Positions 9,125-17,628 of a DNA stretch of 60,335 bases are shown one piece after another. A program made the translations under genes and the position numbers. The stretch's first letter is position 1, and the number at the start of each line of letters is the position of its first letter. Below the pieces are notes generated by a model that was not told the DNA's origin, ran no database searches, and was given only the letters and a program-made list of their open reading frames with translations. The DNA comes from Gammaproteobacteria bacterium (GTDB lineage Bacteria; Pseudomonadota; Gammaproteobacteria; Pseudomonadales; Pseudohongiellaceae): positions 1 to 60,335 of the forward strand of contig JAURCS010000017.1 of the NCBI GenBank assembly GCA_030828385.1, in the 5' to 3' direction.

Positions 9125-9484
9125 ATGCTTAAACCGATGACCAGAACTGCTTGTATTTTCCTGTTGTTTGCAGGCTCCTTCGCTATGGCCCAGGAAGGTC
9201 AGCCCGTGCCAGGCACCCTGGTCAATGTGAAGGCAAAAGTCGTCGTGGCTGACAAAGAGAGTGAAACGCCGGACAAAGTTGCTGTGCACAGTGACAACCA
9301 GCAGATGCTTGCAGGAGTGATGTCAGCGGTGGAGTCATCTACAAGTGCAATGGGTACCTCTACTGAACTGGTTGAGCAAGCGGGCAATACTGTAATTGCT
9401 GCCGGCAGTTGTACAGTTGTGGATCTGTTTGTCAGGCAGTATTGTGCGTCAAACCCAGGCGATATTAGCTGCCAGTTCCAGTAG
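9125..9484 (+). CDS. Small exported protein of unknown function
   Basis: A 119-residue protein that begins with a signal peptide (hydrophobic CIFLLFAGSFAMA, cleavage likely after MAQ). The mature part of about 95 residues is rich in Val, Ser and Thr and ends in a Cys-containing segment (SCTVVDLFVRQYC, then DISCQF), so one or two disulfides are plausible in the periplasm. I do not recognise a family. It is flanked by two terminators and so is its own transcription unit. Its short length and simple composition lower certainty, but signal peptide, end-terminator and codon use look like a real gene. ATG at 9137 is an alternative start. Confidence 0.6.
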   Translation: MLKPMTRTACIFLLFAGSFAMAQEGQPVPGTLVNVKAKVVVADKESETPDKVAVHSDNQQMLAGVMSAVESSTSAMGTSTELVEQAGNTVIAAGSCTVVDLFVRQYCASNPGDISCQFQ

Positions 9485-9510
9485 TCTCTTAAATTTAATG
9501 CCTTACTGTG

Positions 9511-9537
9511 ATGCCCGAATAAGTTCGGGCATTTTAT
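9511..9537 (+). terminator. Rho-independent terminator
   Basis: A nine-base stem, ATGCCCGAA (9511-9519) with TTCGGGCAT (9524-9532), four-base loop and T-rich tail. It ends the small exported gene and insulates the YadGH-like operon that follows. Confidence 0.85.
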
Positions 9538-9564
9538 TGTTATCACTTATTATTTTTGGCTGAT

Positions 9565-10485
9565 ATGAACTCTGTAATATCCATCGCAAACCTTTCTAAA
9601 ACCTATGAGTCCGGCTTCCAGGCGCTTAAAAATGTCAGTCTGGAAATCGAAAATGGCGAGATCATCGCACTGCTCGGTCCCAATGGTGCCGGCAAAACTA
9701 CCCTGATCAGTATCGTCTGCGGCATTGTAAATGCCAGTGCCGGCATGGTGACGGTTAATGGCCATGATATCGTCAGGGACTATCGTCAGGCCCGTGCCAG
9801 TATTGGCCTCGTACCACAGGAACTTCACACTGAAACTTTCGAGACGGTCTGGAATACACTGGCATTCTCCCGTGGATTGTTTGGTAAGGCGCCTGATCCT
9901 AAACATCTGGAAAAGGTCCTTCGATCGTTGTCATTGTGGGATAAAAAAGATAACAAGATCATGACCCTTTCGGGCGGTATGAAACGCAGGGTGATGATAG
10001 GCAAGGCATTGGCACATGAGCCTGATATTCTGTTTCTGGATGAACCTACTGCCGGAGTTGATGTAGAGCTGCGTAAGGACATGTGGCAAGTCGTGCGTGA
10101 ATTAAGAGAGTCAGGCGTCACTATAATTTTGACAACTCACTATATTGAAGAAGCAGAAGAGATGGCTGATCGTATTGGCATCATTAACAAGGGTGAAATT
10201 ATTCTTGTTGAGGAAAAGCAGGCACTGATGCAAAAGCTCGGTGAAAAACGCCTGATTCTGCATCTTGGTCAGCCGCTGGAAGCTATTCCTGAAGCATTGG
10301 AGCCATTTAAGCTGTCTCTCAAGGATGGTGGTTTTAATCTGGTTTATACCTATGACGTCCAGCAAGACAGTTCTGATATTACTTCCCTGCTCGATGCCAT
10401 CGACAAGGCCGGCATACAATTCAGGGACCTGGAGACAATGCAAAACTCTCTGGAATCTATATTTGTGAATCTGGTAAAGAAATAA
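9565..10485 (+). CDS. yadG: ABC transporter ATP-binding protein, YadG-like
   Basis: A 306-residue ABC ATPase. Walker A GPNGAGKT is at residues 38-45, the signature LSGGMK at 135-140, Walker B LFLDEP at 156-161, and a [14 protein letters not shown] switch region follows. The LSGGMKRR variant and the C-terminal extension of about 80 residues are features of the YadG group. I chose the ATG at 9565; an in-frame TTG lies at 9556. Together with the permease gene 21 bases downstream it forms a two-component exporter at the inner membrane. YadGH substrates are not known with certainty. Confidence 0.88.
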   Translation: MNSVISIANLSKTYESGFQALKNVSLEIENGEIIALLGPNGAGKTTLISIVCGIVNASAGMVTVNGHDIVRDYRQARASIGLVPQELHTETFETVWNTLAFSRGLFGKAPDPKHLEKVLRSLSLWDKKDNKIMTLSGGMKRRVMIGKALAHEPDILFLDEPTAGVDVELRKDMWQVVRELRESGVTIILTTHYIEEAEEMADRIGIINKGEIILVEEKQALMQKLGEKRLILHLGQPLEAIPEALEPFKLSLKDGGFNLVYTYDVQQDSSDITSLLDAIDKAGIQFRDLETMQNSLESIFVNLVKK

Positions 10486-10506
10486 ATCCTCGCAATATTC
10501 GGGTCA

Positions 10507-11277
10507 ATGACAAAAATGAATTTTTACGCAATTAAGGCAATTTACAAATTTGAGATGGCGCGGACCTGGCGCACCATTGCCCAGAGTATAGTGTCACCCG
10601 TAGTTTCCACGTCGCTTTACTTCGTCGTGTTTGGTAGCGCTATTGGCTCGCGAATGAGTGATATCGGTGGTGTCAGTTACGGCGCTTTTCTGGTGCCAGG
10701 TCTGATCATGATGTCGCTCTTGACCCAAAGTATCTCCAATGCTTCTTTCGGCATTTATTTTCCCCGTTTTACGGGAACCATTTATGAAGTGCTTTCGGCT
10801 CCGGTATCGCCCACTGAAATAGTGCTTGGCTACGTAGGTGCGGCAGCAACAAAAGCGATAATGGTGGGATCCATCATTCTGCTAACGGCAACTCTTTTCG
10901 TTGATATGCATATCATGCATCCGCTTTCCATGCTCGTATTCCTTGTCATGACAGCCATGACTTTCAGTATGTTTGGTTTCATTATCGGCATCTGGGCGGA
11001 TAATTTCGAAAAACTGAATATCATTCCCTTATTGATAGTGATGCCACTTACTTTTCTTGGAGGCAGTTTTTACTCCATCAGTATGTTGCCGGAATTCTGG
11101 CAGAAAGTTTCCCTGTTTAATCCGGTTGTTTACCTGGTCAGCGGTTTCCGCTGGAGCTTTTACGAAATCTCCGATGTGAAAGTCAGTGTCAGTTTTTTGA
11201 TGACGCTGTTTTTTCTAAGCGTGTGCATCGTAGTATTGCACTGGATTTTTAAAACAGGTTATCGTCTTAAAAACTAG
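10507..11277 (+). CDS. yadH: ABC-2 type permease, YadH-like
   Basis: A 256-residue membrane protein with six predicted segments, of the ABC2_membrane family. It starts with a cytoplasmic helix ([15 protein letters not shown]) and has the family loop [18 protein letters not shown] near residues 178-195, followed by [13 protein letters not shown]. These match YadH and related O-antigen/drug-type export permeases. It follows its ATPase in an operon. ATG at 10516 is an alternative start; neither has a clear ribosome-binding site, so translational coupling to the ATPase is likely. Confidence 0.88.
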   Translation: MTKMNFYAIKAIYKFEMARTWRTIAQSIVSPVVSTSLYFVVFGSAIGSRMSDIGGVSYGAFLVPGLIMMSLLTQSISNASFGIYFPRFTGTIYEVLSAPVSPTEIVLGYVGAAATKAIMVGSIILLTATLFVDMHIMHPLSMLVFLVMTAMTFSMFGFIIGIWADNFEKLNIIPLLIVMPLTFLGGSFYSISMLPEFWQKVSLFNPVVYLVSGFRWSFYEISDVKVSVSFLMTLFFLSVCIVVLHWIFKTGYRLKN

Positions 11278-11451
11278 ACGGGACCAATGCCTCAAGTATC
11301 GTCTCTTTCCGATTCAATGTGGTGTTTTAGGGTTTGTAAACATATACTTCTTCGACTGTAGCCGGGGATTACAATGCCTGTAACAACTAGATTACGGGTA
11401 ATAATAAATATTATTTAAGTATCCAATATATTATTGAAACAGGGGTTTATC

Positions 11452-12834
11452 ATGCGGGCTGTATCCAAATGCCAACTATCTATTGCCGCGTTAACCATGA
11501 CGCTTGCCACAGCAGCTTTGCCACAACAAACAGCTCAGATAGATTTTGAGAGTGTTGGTCGAGGCAGGCCGCTTATAGCAGATGCCAACGAATATGATGT
11601 GACAGGTGCCACCTATAGGGGTGGTTTTTTTCAACCAGGAGTGGCCCGTACATTTTTTGGGGGGGCGTTGGGAGGAGAGGTCCCTGAGGGTGTTGAACCT
11701 TTGGAGCGAGACCTGTTTACTTCAGATGATTTTTATAAAGACCGCGATTTGTGGATGGACCCGCGTTACTACCGCTGTAACAGCTCTGCAGCCATCGAGG
11801 ATTTGTGGGGAGCCAATGCTACCGGGTCCCAGATCATGGGCGATAACCCGCCGGCTACTGCCCCATGGGGAATCTGTGAAAATGATTACCCGAGGGAATC
11901 TATTGTTAGCCCTTATCCTTTTGCTTCAGCACAGGAACATTACGAGGCGTTACTGGAGGAAACCACTCAACGAGGTGGCCCAACTGAGCATACCTATGCA
12001 ACAGTACCGGGGGAGTGGAGCGGGATTTACCAGCATCCGGTAAGAACGCCCAATAATCAGTACTGGTACAAGATGCGTTATAACCAGGTACCAACGATTT
12101 TGTCTTTACTGACCGATCAATACCAGGAGTATTTTGTTCAGGAAACATTCCATCACGGTAATACCAATGCAGCTCAATGGCAGTCCCAGTATTGCTGGCC
12201 TGAAGGGTTTACGCGCAGATTTCATGAGTTTGCTGTATGGGAGCACTACATCATGGTGACGCCGAACATGGTACAGATTCTTGCCGGGGTCGCGAGAAAC
12301 TTTATCACCAATATTCATGTTGGCAGGGAGTTCAAACTGGATGGTGTCGTGCCTAGACTGGGTGAGGATGTGCCACGTTGGTATGGTGAAACCATTGGCT
12401 TCTGGGATGAAGATGTTTTAATTACCTGGACCTCGAATATTCAGGCGTGGAAGAATCATTCTGCCCCGGAACATTCAAACATGATGCAGACGGTGGAGAT
12501 ATATACACCTAATCGAGATGAAGAAGGAAATTTTATTGGCCTGAATCACGAAGCAATTTTCTATGATCCCGAAGTATGGGTCGAGCCAGTAAGAGTGGTC
12601 AGGAATTATGTGAAACAGAATGAATTCGATGATCCCGATGCAACCCCTTATGTGTTTGTGGAATGTATCCAGACAATCTTCCCGATTGATGGTTATGCCA
12701 CACCTGTTTCTCATGGGGACGTGATAGAATACGAAATTCCCGACATGTACGGTCGGCCCTGGGCAGAGATCTGGGATAAGAATTTTGAACAGGATATGGA
12801 AAAGCCCGAAGAAGAGGATATATTCAGCTTCTAG
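11452..12834 (+). CDS. Large exported partner protein of DUF6152 (unknown family)
   Basis: A 460-residue exported protein. ATG at 11452 is preceded by AGGGG at a good distance. A signal peptide ends near residue 29. The middle and C-terminal part repeats, in order, motifs of four other proteins in this window: WSGIY (about 189-193), a central Cys in YCWPEGFTRR (Cys248), GFWDEDVLITW (about 316-326), FYDPEVWVEPVRVV (about 371-384), and a late Cys (Cys405, VFVECIQ). It lacks other recognisable domains and has an extra N-terminal region of about 150 residues. It starts an operon with a DUF6152 gene 53 bases downstream. Function unknown; a periplasmic binding or processing role with DUF6152 is inferred. 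Confidence 0.65.
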   Translation: MRAVSKCQLSIAALTMTLATAALPQQTAQIDFESVGRGRPLIADANEYDVTGATYRGGFFQPGVARTFFGGALGGEVPEGVEPLERDLFTSDDFYKDRDLWMDPRYYRCNSSAAIEDLWGANATGSQIMGDNPPATAPWGICENDYPRESIVSPYPFASAQEHYEALLEETTQRGGPTEHTYATVPGEWSGIYQHPVRTPNNQYWYKMRYNQVPTILSLLTDQYQEYFVQETFHHGNTNAAQWQSQYCWPEGFTRRFHEFAVWEHYIMVTPNMVQILAGVARNFITNIHVGREFKLDGVVPRLGEDVPRWYGETIGFWDEDVLITWTSNIQAWKNHSAPEHSNMMQTVEIYTPNRDEEGNFIGLNHEAIFYDPEVWVEPVRVVRNYVKQNEFDDPDATPYVFVECIQTIFPIDGYATPVSHGDVIEYEIPDMYGRPWAEIWDKNFEQDMEKPEEEDIFSF

Positions 12835-12887
12835 TAAGTTCGGATAAGTAATACTGAGAATTACCAGTGGGGGATAAGGAGTAAAAT

Positions 12888-13376
12888 ATGAAGTTTATCA
12901 ATAAGTTAGTAAATATTGCGTTGCCGCTGTCAGTGTTGGCTGGTTTGCTGGCCATGCCAGTGCAGGCGCATCATTCATTTGCCATGTATGACATGAGAAA
13001 TGTAAAGCTTTTCACTGGTGTGGTTACCCGTGTAGACCCCGCTGCAAATCATCTGGCAATTTTCTTTGCGCCTATGAATGAAGAGCGAACCAATGTTCTG
13101 CGTGATGAAAACGGTGAGCCGATCATCTGGTCAGTTGAGATGCAGGGATCTGCTGCCATGGCGCGTCAGGGCGTATCTGTTAACGCCTTTCCTCAGGGAA
13201 CCGTGTTTAGTGTAGGCCTTCATCCATTACGTAATGGCGAGAATGCTGGCTCCAGACAGGGTGGATTATTCAAGTGTCCGGAACGAACTCCGCCTGAGCC
13301 AGGCATGCATTGTGATTCCGTTGAAGGCTCTGTGCAGATTGGTGATGATCCACTTGCAGAAGCTACTTTAGATTAA
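12888..13376 (+). CDS. DUF6152 family exported protein
   Basis: A 162-residue protein with a signal peptide of 27 residues ending PVQA. The mature protein would begin His-His-Ser-Phe (residues 28-31), the hallmark of DUF6152, with a further conserved His at 55 in AANHL. The rest is predicted beta-rich, with the family WSVEMQG segment. AAGGAG precedes the ATG. It carries a Cys pair (KCPERTP and MHCDS) near the C-terminus that the other copies lack. It is the second gene of an operon with the 460-residue partner and is followed by a strong terminator. Family function is unknown; the N-terminal His pair suggests metal binding. Confidence 0.8.
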   Translation: MKFINKLVNIALPLSVLAGLLAMPVQAHHSFAMYDMRNVKLFTGVVTRVDPAANHLAIFFAPMNEERTNVLRDENGEPIIWSVEMQGSAAMARQGVSVNAFPQGTVFSVGLHPLRNGENAGSRQGGLFKCPERTPPEPGMHCDSVEGSVQIGDDPLAEATLD

Positions 13377-13432
13377 ATTTCAGAAGACTAAATATCAGAT
13401 TTACTATCTGTGACAAAAGATCTTAAAAGTAA

Positions 13433-13468
13433 TAAAAAACGGCGTTCAATTGAACGCCGTTTTTTTTT
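13433..13468. terminator. Bidirectional Rho-independent terminator
   Basis: A perfect palindrome ACGGCGTTCAA/TTGAACGCCGT at 13439-13460, preceded by an A run and followed by nine Ts. It can terminate the DUF6152 operon from the left and the SnoaL-SDR-hydrolase operon from the right. Confidence 0.9.
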
Positions 13469-13547
13469 GATTGGTTTTCTGGCAGGACCAGACGTCTATT
13501 GCTTGTCCTCTCGTTGCTGATAAAAAGAGCGATAAGCGCAGAAGGGA

Positions 13548-14156
13548 CTATTTATAAACCCACCAATTGGGACCTTTCTCCGCTTCCAGTCGTGCAAGCT
13601 GTTCCCGATGTATTTCAGCAACCCGCTGCGGCGTGATCAGCTCACTTGCGTCAACCTCGGTGATTTCCACACTGGTCTTGTCTTCGTAGAGATTCTCACC
13701 CTTTAGCAGGGCCTTGTCGTTGTAAGGCCAGATGAACGCCTGACGACTGCGAAGATGATAATAAGCATCCGGAGATTCAGCCGCATACCCCAGATTTTGC
13801 AGGTCACTGCCTTTAATAAGCTGGTTGAAGGTCAATTCATCTGCAATACCCCAGTCGTTCACGGCAATGAGGTCGTCGGAATTCCATAGCACGGCCTCGG
13901 TAACACTGCTGTAAAACCCAATGACGCCTTCCTTGCCTTCAATTAGCGCCGGATGGTCGCCCCAGGAAACCCGGTAAACGGGATTATCCACGGTCATGTC
14001 CGGTGCGGTGATCTTGTCAAATTGACCCGAGCCTTCCAGATGCACATGGCGTCTAAAGTTTTCCAGTATCGCCCTGTGTAAAGGATTTTCAGTGCGCTGC
14101 AGTAATTCCTCTACAGGATTCATACAGTCGTATACGGCTTGTTCAAATCGGTTCAT
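13548..14156 (-). CDS. SnoaL/NTF2-like protein
   Basis: A 202-residue soluble protein. The start at 14156 is set by GGAGGGGG five bases upstream; the frame runs to 14171. It begins with a helical FEQAVYDCMNPVEELL segment and contains VHLEGSGQFDKI, NPVYRVSWGDHPALIEGKEG and an FYSSVTEAVLW helix, consistent with the cone-shaped NTF2-like fold used by SnoaL cyclases and dehydratases. No catalytic residues can be assigned. It is the last gene of a probable operon (LigI-like hydrolase, dehydrogenase, this protein), 23 bases after the dehydrogenase, and may act on the same small molecule. Confidence 0.6.
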   Translation of the reverse strand: MNRFEQAVYDCMNPVEELLQRTENPLHRAILENFRRHVHLEGSGQFDKITAPDMTVDNPVYRVSWGDHPALIEGKEGVIGFYSSVTEAVLWNSDDLIAVNDWGIADELTFNQLIKGSDLQNLGYAAESPDAYYHLRSRQAFIWPYNDKALLKGENLYEDKTSVEITEVDASELITPQRVAEIHREQLARLEAEKGPNWWVYK

Positions 14157-14179
14157 GTTTTCCCCCTCCAATAATTTGT

Positions 14180-15004
14180 TCAGTTAACCTGGGCTATCAA
14201 CTTTTCGCTTAATTCACGTAATTGCTTTAGTGCCTGTGGATCTGAAGCCTGCGCATCAGGTTCGGCATTCTCCATGCAGTCAAAGTAGTGCCCGCTAATA
14301 GATGCCATCTCTTCGTTCAGAATCAGTCTTTCCACCGCATTGGCGCCATCATCAATTGTTGTTCTGCTGTTAGGCAGGGCAGTGGAGTCCAGTACCATTT
14401 TGGTATTCATGAGGGTCGCCGGGTGTAATGAATTAGCGGTGACACCGGAACCTTCCAGTTGCTGTGCCAGATCCATGGTATGGAGAATTTGTGCCAGCTT
14501 GCTTTGGCTATAGGCCAGACCATCGCTGTAATATTTTTCCAGCATGGGATCGTTGAAATTGACCGGGGCCTGCGCGATGGAAGCCACGTTGATTATTCTG
14601 GCAGGTGCTGAAGATTTTAATAACGGTAACAATTCTCTGGCTAACAAATAACCGGCCAGGTAATTGACTGCAAAAAATATTTCATAGCCGTCTTTGCTTA
14701 ATGATCTGGCTGACTCCGGCGTTCTGGGGCCAATTCCGGCATTGTTGACCAGCACTTCAAGTTGTTGTTGGGAGCTCAGTATGTCTACAGCAAGTTTCTT
14801 TACTTCAGCAAGGGAAGACAGGTCGGCATTGAAGTATTCAAGGGTGTTATTGCCGGTAGCTGATACCAGTTCAGAAAGGACTGCCTGACCTTTCTCCGGG
14901 CTTCTCCCATGTAGCAGTACTTTATTCCCCTCGCTGGCCAGTCGACGGGCGACTTCCTTGCCCAGGCCATCCGTTGCCCCGGTAATGAGAATGGTTTTTG
15001 TCAT
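14180..15004 (-). CDS. Short-chain dehydrogenase/reductase (SDR)
   Basis: A 274-residue classical SDR. The nucleotide-binding TGATDGLG is at residues 8-15, NNAG at 87-90, catalytic Ser142 (NVASIAQ) and Y165-S-Q-S-K169. HGRS after the second strand suggests NADPH use. The wide Ser-Tyr spacing resembles the retinol-dehydrogenase-like branch. It should oxidise or reduce a hydroxyl/keto group in the cytoplasm. It lies between the LigI-like hydrolase and the SnoaL-like gene, so it probably works in the same catabolic pathway; the substrate is unknown. Confidence 0.85.
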   Translation of the reverse strand: MTKTILITGATDGLGKEVARRLASEGNKVLLHGRSPEKGQAVLSELVSATGNNTLEYFNADLSSLAEVKKLAVDILSSQQQLEVLVNNAGIGPRTPESARSLSKDGYEIFFAVNYLAGYLLARELLPLLKSSAPARIINVASIAQAPVNFNDPMLEKYYSDGLAYSQSKLAQILHTMDLAQQLEGSGVTANSLHPATLMNTKMVLDSTALPNSRTTIDDGANAVERLILNEEMASISGHYFDCMENAEPDAQASDPQALKQLRELSEKLIAQVN

Positions 15005-15023
15005 AATTGAATTTCCGCCTCTG

Positions 15024-15045
15024 CAGGCGAAGAGGGCTTCGCCTG
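15024..15045 (-). repeat. Strong hairpin between hydrolase and SDR genes
   Basis: CAGGCGAAG (15024-15032) and CTTCGCCTG (15037-15045) form a perfect nine-base stem with a four-base loop. It sits in the 93-base gap between co-directional genes. No T run follows, so it is more likely an mRNA stability or processing element, or a REP-type unit, than a terminator. Confidence 0.6.
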
Positions 15046-15097
15046 TCTCTGTAAAATTCAGCTAGCCAATAGCTTGCCTGACTATTGCTGCCGCTCG

Positions 15098-15970
15098 TTA
15101 GTTGGAAAATCCATATAGACGATGGGGATTATCAACAAGCAATTTTTGCTGAATTTGGGCATCCGGAGCCATCAGGGGAATGAGATCTACCAGGTCACCG
15201 TCATTTGGCATGTGGAGTTTGATATTTGGATGTGGCCAGTCAGTTCCCCATAAAACCCGATCGGGGGCTACTTCAATAATGGCCTTGGCAAATGGCATGG
15301 CGTCTGTGAATGGAGGTCCTGCGGAAGAAATTCTTTCTGCTCCGCAAACCTTGATCCAGCAGTTATCTCTTTTGGCAAACTCCATCAGGATTTTAAACGG
15401 TTCCTGATCAAGTCCGTCCCTGGTTGGTACCCGGCCCATATGATCAATGATGTAGGGGATCGGCAAGTTATCCAGCAGGTCCTGAAAATCCACCAGGTCA
15501 ATAGCGTCAAAATGGAGTACGACATGCCAGCCAAAGCCCTTGATTTTATTAATAATACTGTGAAATTCGTCCATATCAGGAATGCCACCAAGATGGCGCA
15601 CAAAATTAAAGCGACAGCCACGGCAGCCACCTTCATTAAGTTTTTCGATATCCGCCTCGGTAAAAGTATCATCAATATTGGCAACCCCGCGATAGGCACC
15701 GCCACTCTGGGCAATGGCATCAAGAATGGGGTCGTTATTGGTGCCGTGACAACTGGCATTCACAAGAACGGCGCGGCTTAGCCCCAAAATACTCTGCAGT
15801 TTCTTGAAATCATCCAGACCGGCATCCGGTGGGGTATAGCTACGGGTTGGAGAGTAAGGATATTTGTCACCAGGACCGAAAATATGACAATGAGCATCAG
15901 TGGCATTGGCTGGTAATTTGAACTTGGGCGTTTTGGTATCTGGATCTGGCGCCATACAGGATTTGGTCAT
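15098..15970 (-). CDS. LigI-like amidohydrolase (2-pyrone-4,6-dicarboxylate hydrolase family)
   Basis: A 290-residue metal-dependent hydrolase of the amidohydrolase_2 group. It has TDAHCHIFGP near residues 24-33, VVLHFDAID and YIIDHMGR in the middle, and VLWGTDWPHPN near the C-terminus, the set seen in LigI-type lactonases that open 2-pyrone-4,6-dicarboxylate in lignin-aromatic degradation. The ATG at 15970 is preferred to the TTG at 16006. It is the first gene of an operon with the SDR and SnoaL-like genes. The exact substrate may differ, since many relatives are only annotated as amidohydrolases. It diverges from the gene at 16165 across a 194-base promoter region. Confidence 0.75.
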   Translation of the reverse strand: MTKSCMAPDPDTKTPKFKLPANATDAHCHIFGPGDKYPYSPTRSYTPPDAGLDDFKKLQSILGLSRAVLVNASCHGTNNDPILDAIAQSGGAYRGVANIDDTFTEADIEKLNEGGCRGCRFNFVRHLGGIPDMDEFHSIINKIKGFGWHVVLHFDAIDLVDFQDLLDNLPIPYIIDHMGRVPTRDGLDQEPFKILMEFAKRDNCWIKVCGAERISSAGPPFTDAMPFAKAIIEVAPDRVLWGTDWPHPNIKLHMPNDGDLVDLIPLMAPDAQIQQKLLVDNPHRLYGFSN

Positions 15971-16164
15971 AAATTCATTTTCCGTGCTAAGACAAAGTGA
16001 TTTCAAAGCGAGCTAATTTATCACAAAACCATAGTATCAGAGAAAAAAATATTGCCTGGCAGGGATCTATAGTTGCTCTGGTTTTTCCCTATCTGTCTTT
16101 TTTTCAGGAAATCAAGTAGGCTGGGATTAGCGCTTTAGCTTTAAAAATCCGGAGAATTTTTTGC

Positions 16165-17202
16165 ATGAGTGGAATTCGTCGAATAATAAAAACAAGCATA
16201 TTCACCAGCCTGTTGCTGATTTTAATACCCTTTTCAATTCAGGCGCAGGAGTGTGAAAGGTCGTGTCTGGAAGGCTTCGTGGATCAATACCTGGATGCAC
16301 TTATTGACAATAATCCCGCCTCAGTCTCTTTGGCTGCTGATGTGCGCTTTACTGAAAACGGACAACGCCTGAATCTTCGTGATGGTCTCTGGCAGACCAT
16401 GCAGGCCAAGGGTGATTATCGTATTTTTGTTACCGATGTTCCGGCGCAACAAGTAGCGTTTCTGGGCACAATTTTTGAAGAGCACAGGGATCCTGCGCAG
16501 ATGACGCCGGCGCTGCTATCTCTTCGTTTGCGCATTGAAAATAATCAAATTAGTGAAATAGAGCACTTTGTTGTGCGCAGTACCAGTGCCGCAGAAAGAC
16601 TGATTGAGTCAATGCCTCGTCCTGAATTTACTACGGCACTAACCGACAGCCAGCGCATGCCGCGAAATGAAATGCTTGAAGTTGCCAATATGTATTTTAC
16701 CGGTATGCAAAAAAATGATGGTCTGATGGACTACCCGTTTGCCGATGACTGCGATCGCATTGAAAACGGCATGCAATCTACCAACAGGCCGACGCCAGAG
16801 GGAGAAACGCGTCCGGATCCATCCGATGCCAGTAGTTATTCAGCGCAATGGAGTTGTCTGGAGCAGTTTCAATCAGGCCTGATCTTTTTTGTAAACCGTA
16901 TCAGGGATCGTCGTTTCGTGGCGGTGGACGAAGAAAGGGGATTGGTCTTTGCCTTTGTCTTTTTTGATCACTCTGGAGGTGAGTTCAGGCATGGTGTCAC
17001 TCCCAATGGTCGCAACGTAGTAGCCGGCCCGGTTCAGCCCTGGACCTGGGGTATAGCAGAAATATTCAAGGTCTATGATGGCACCATTCATCAAATTGAA
17101 GCAATTCTGGAAAGGGTTCCCTACGGCATGAATTCTGGCTGGTCCACCTGGGAACAAGGCATGTCTGATGAGCTGCAGGATGTGACTTTTTCAGAAGATT
17201 AA
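16165..17202 (+). CDS. Exported protein of unknown function, NTF2-like features
   Basis: A 345-residue exported protein: signal peptide to about residue 27 (ending IQAQ), then a Cys pair (ECERSC) and FVDQYLDALIDNNPASV-type helix, followed by VRFTENGQRLNLRDGLWQT. That opening resembles SnoaL/NTF2-like exported proteins, and the second half (NMYFTGMQKNDG through FADDCDRIENGMQSTN) repeats the same kind of pattern, so two related domains are possible. Further Cys (Cys near 198 and 231) may form disulfides. GGAG lies nine bases before the ATG. The gene stands alone. I cannot assign an activity. Confidence 0.6.
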   Translation: MSGIRRIIKTSIFTSLLLILIPFSIQAQECERSCLEGFVDQYLDALIDNNPASVSLAADVRFTENGQRLNLRDGLWQTMQAKGDYRIFVTDVPAQQVAFLGTIFEEHRDPAQMTPALLSLRLRIENNQISEIEHFVVRSTSAAERLIESMPRPEFTTALTDSQRMPRNEMLEVANMYFTGMQKNDGLMDYPFADDCDRIENGMQSTNRPTPEGETRPDPSDASSYSAQWSCLEQFQSGLIFFVNRIRDRRFVAVDEERGLVFAFVFFDHSGGEFRHGVTPNGRNVVAGPVQPWTWGIAEIFKVYDGTIHQIEAILERVPYGMNSGWSTWEQGMSDELQDVTFSED

Positions 17203-17205
17203 AAT

Positions 17206-17233
17206 AGTCGCAAGTTGCAAGTCTCAAGTCTCA
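17206..17233. repeat. Heptamer tandem repeat (AGTYKCA type)
   Basis: Four consecutive seven-base units, AGTCGCA, AGTTGCA, AGTCTCA, AGTCTCA, begin three bases after the stop codon of the preceding gene. The same kind of array occurs at 22381-22429, also just after a stop codon. Not CRISPR: there are no spacers. Confidence 0.7.
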
Positions 17234-17263
17234 TGAGAGAAGAGATAAGAGACAGGCAAGCTT

Positions 17264-17335
17264 TCTCTCGGGCTTCAATGGTTTTCTGTAGGTCGGATAA
17301 GGACCGCAGGGACGCATCCGACGGGGCGACCTTTG
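17264..17335. repeat. REP-like element, copy 1
   Basis: A 72-base unit nearly identical to the one at 17464-17535 (exactly 200 bases away). Its core is an imperfect palindrome with GTCGGAT and ATCCGAC arms around a central GACCGCAGGGACGC, the layout of repetitive extragenic palindromes. Such units can form mRNA 3' hairpins. Confidence 0.7.
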
Positions 17336-17463
17336 TATTGGATGCAAGATACAGGATACAAGAGGACGCAAGCAGGATAAAAGATAAAGGAAAAAGGATA
17401 AAGGTGGGCGGTGCAGGCAGTGGCAGGAAAATAAGAGACAAGAGGCAAGAGACAAGCAATCCC

Positions 17464-17535
17464 TCTCTCGGGCTTCAATGGTTTTCTGTAGGTCGGATAA
17501 GGGCCGCAGGGACGCATTCGACGGGGCGACCTTTG
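17464..17535. repeat. REP-like element, copy 2
   Basis: Second copy of the 72-base unit; I see only two differences, GGACC to GGGCC and ATCCGAC to ATTCGAC. The second change breaks one arm of the GTCGGAT/ATCCGAC palindrome. Confidence 0.7.
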
Positions 17536-17628
17536 GTCGCCTCTTGAGACTTAAGACTAGTTTCCCCATGACTCCAGCAAGGCTTTCCCCTACAATTCAG
17601 GCTTCCGAGAAAGAAGTAGTATTCACCA

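Larger units (their letters stand above)
17234..17628. other. Repeat-rich intergenic region
   Basis: This stretch holds two 72-base direct repeats (given separately), and between them purine-rich, quasi-repetitive DNA (GATAAAGGAAAAAGGATAAAGG and GACAAGAGGCAAGAGACAAG motifs). Open frames here run through repeats on both strands and have no ribosome-binding sites, so I see no gene. Confidence 0.6.

Noticed and set aside
17215-17569. Several open frames on both strands in the repeat-rich region
   Set aside because: They follow the 72-base repeats and purine-rich tracts, overlap each other and lack ribosome-binding sites.
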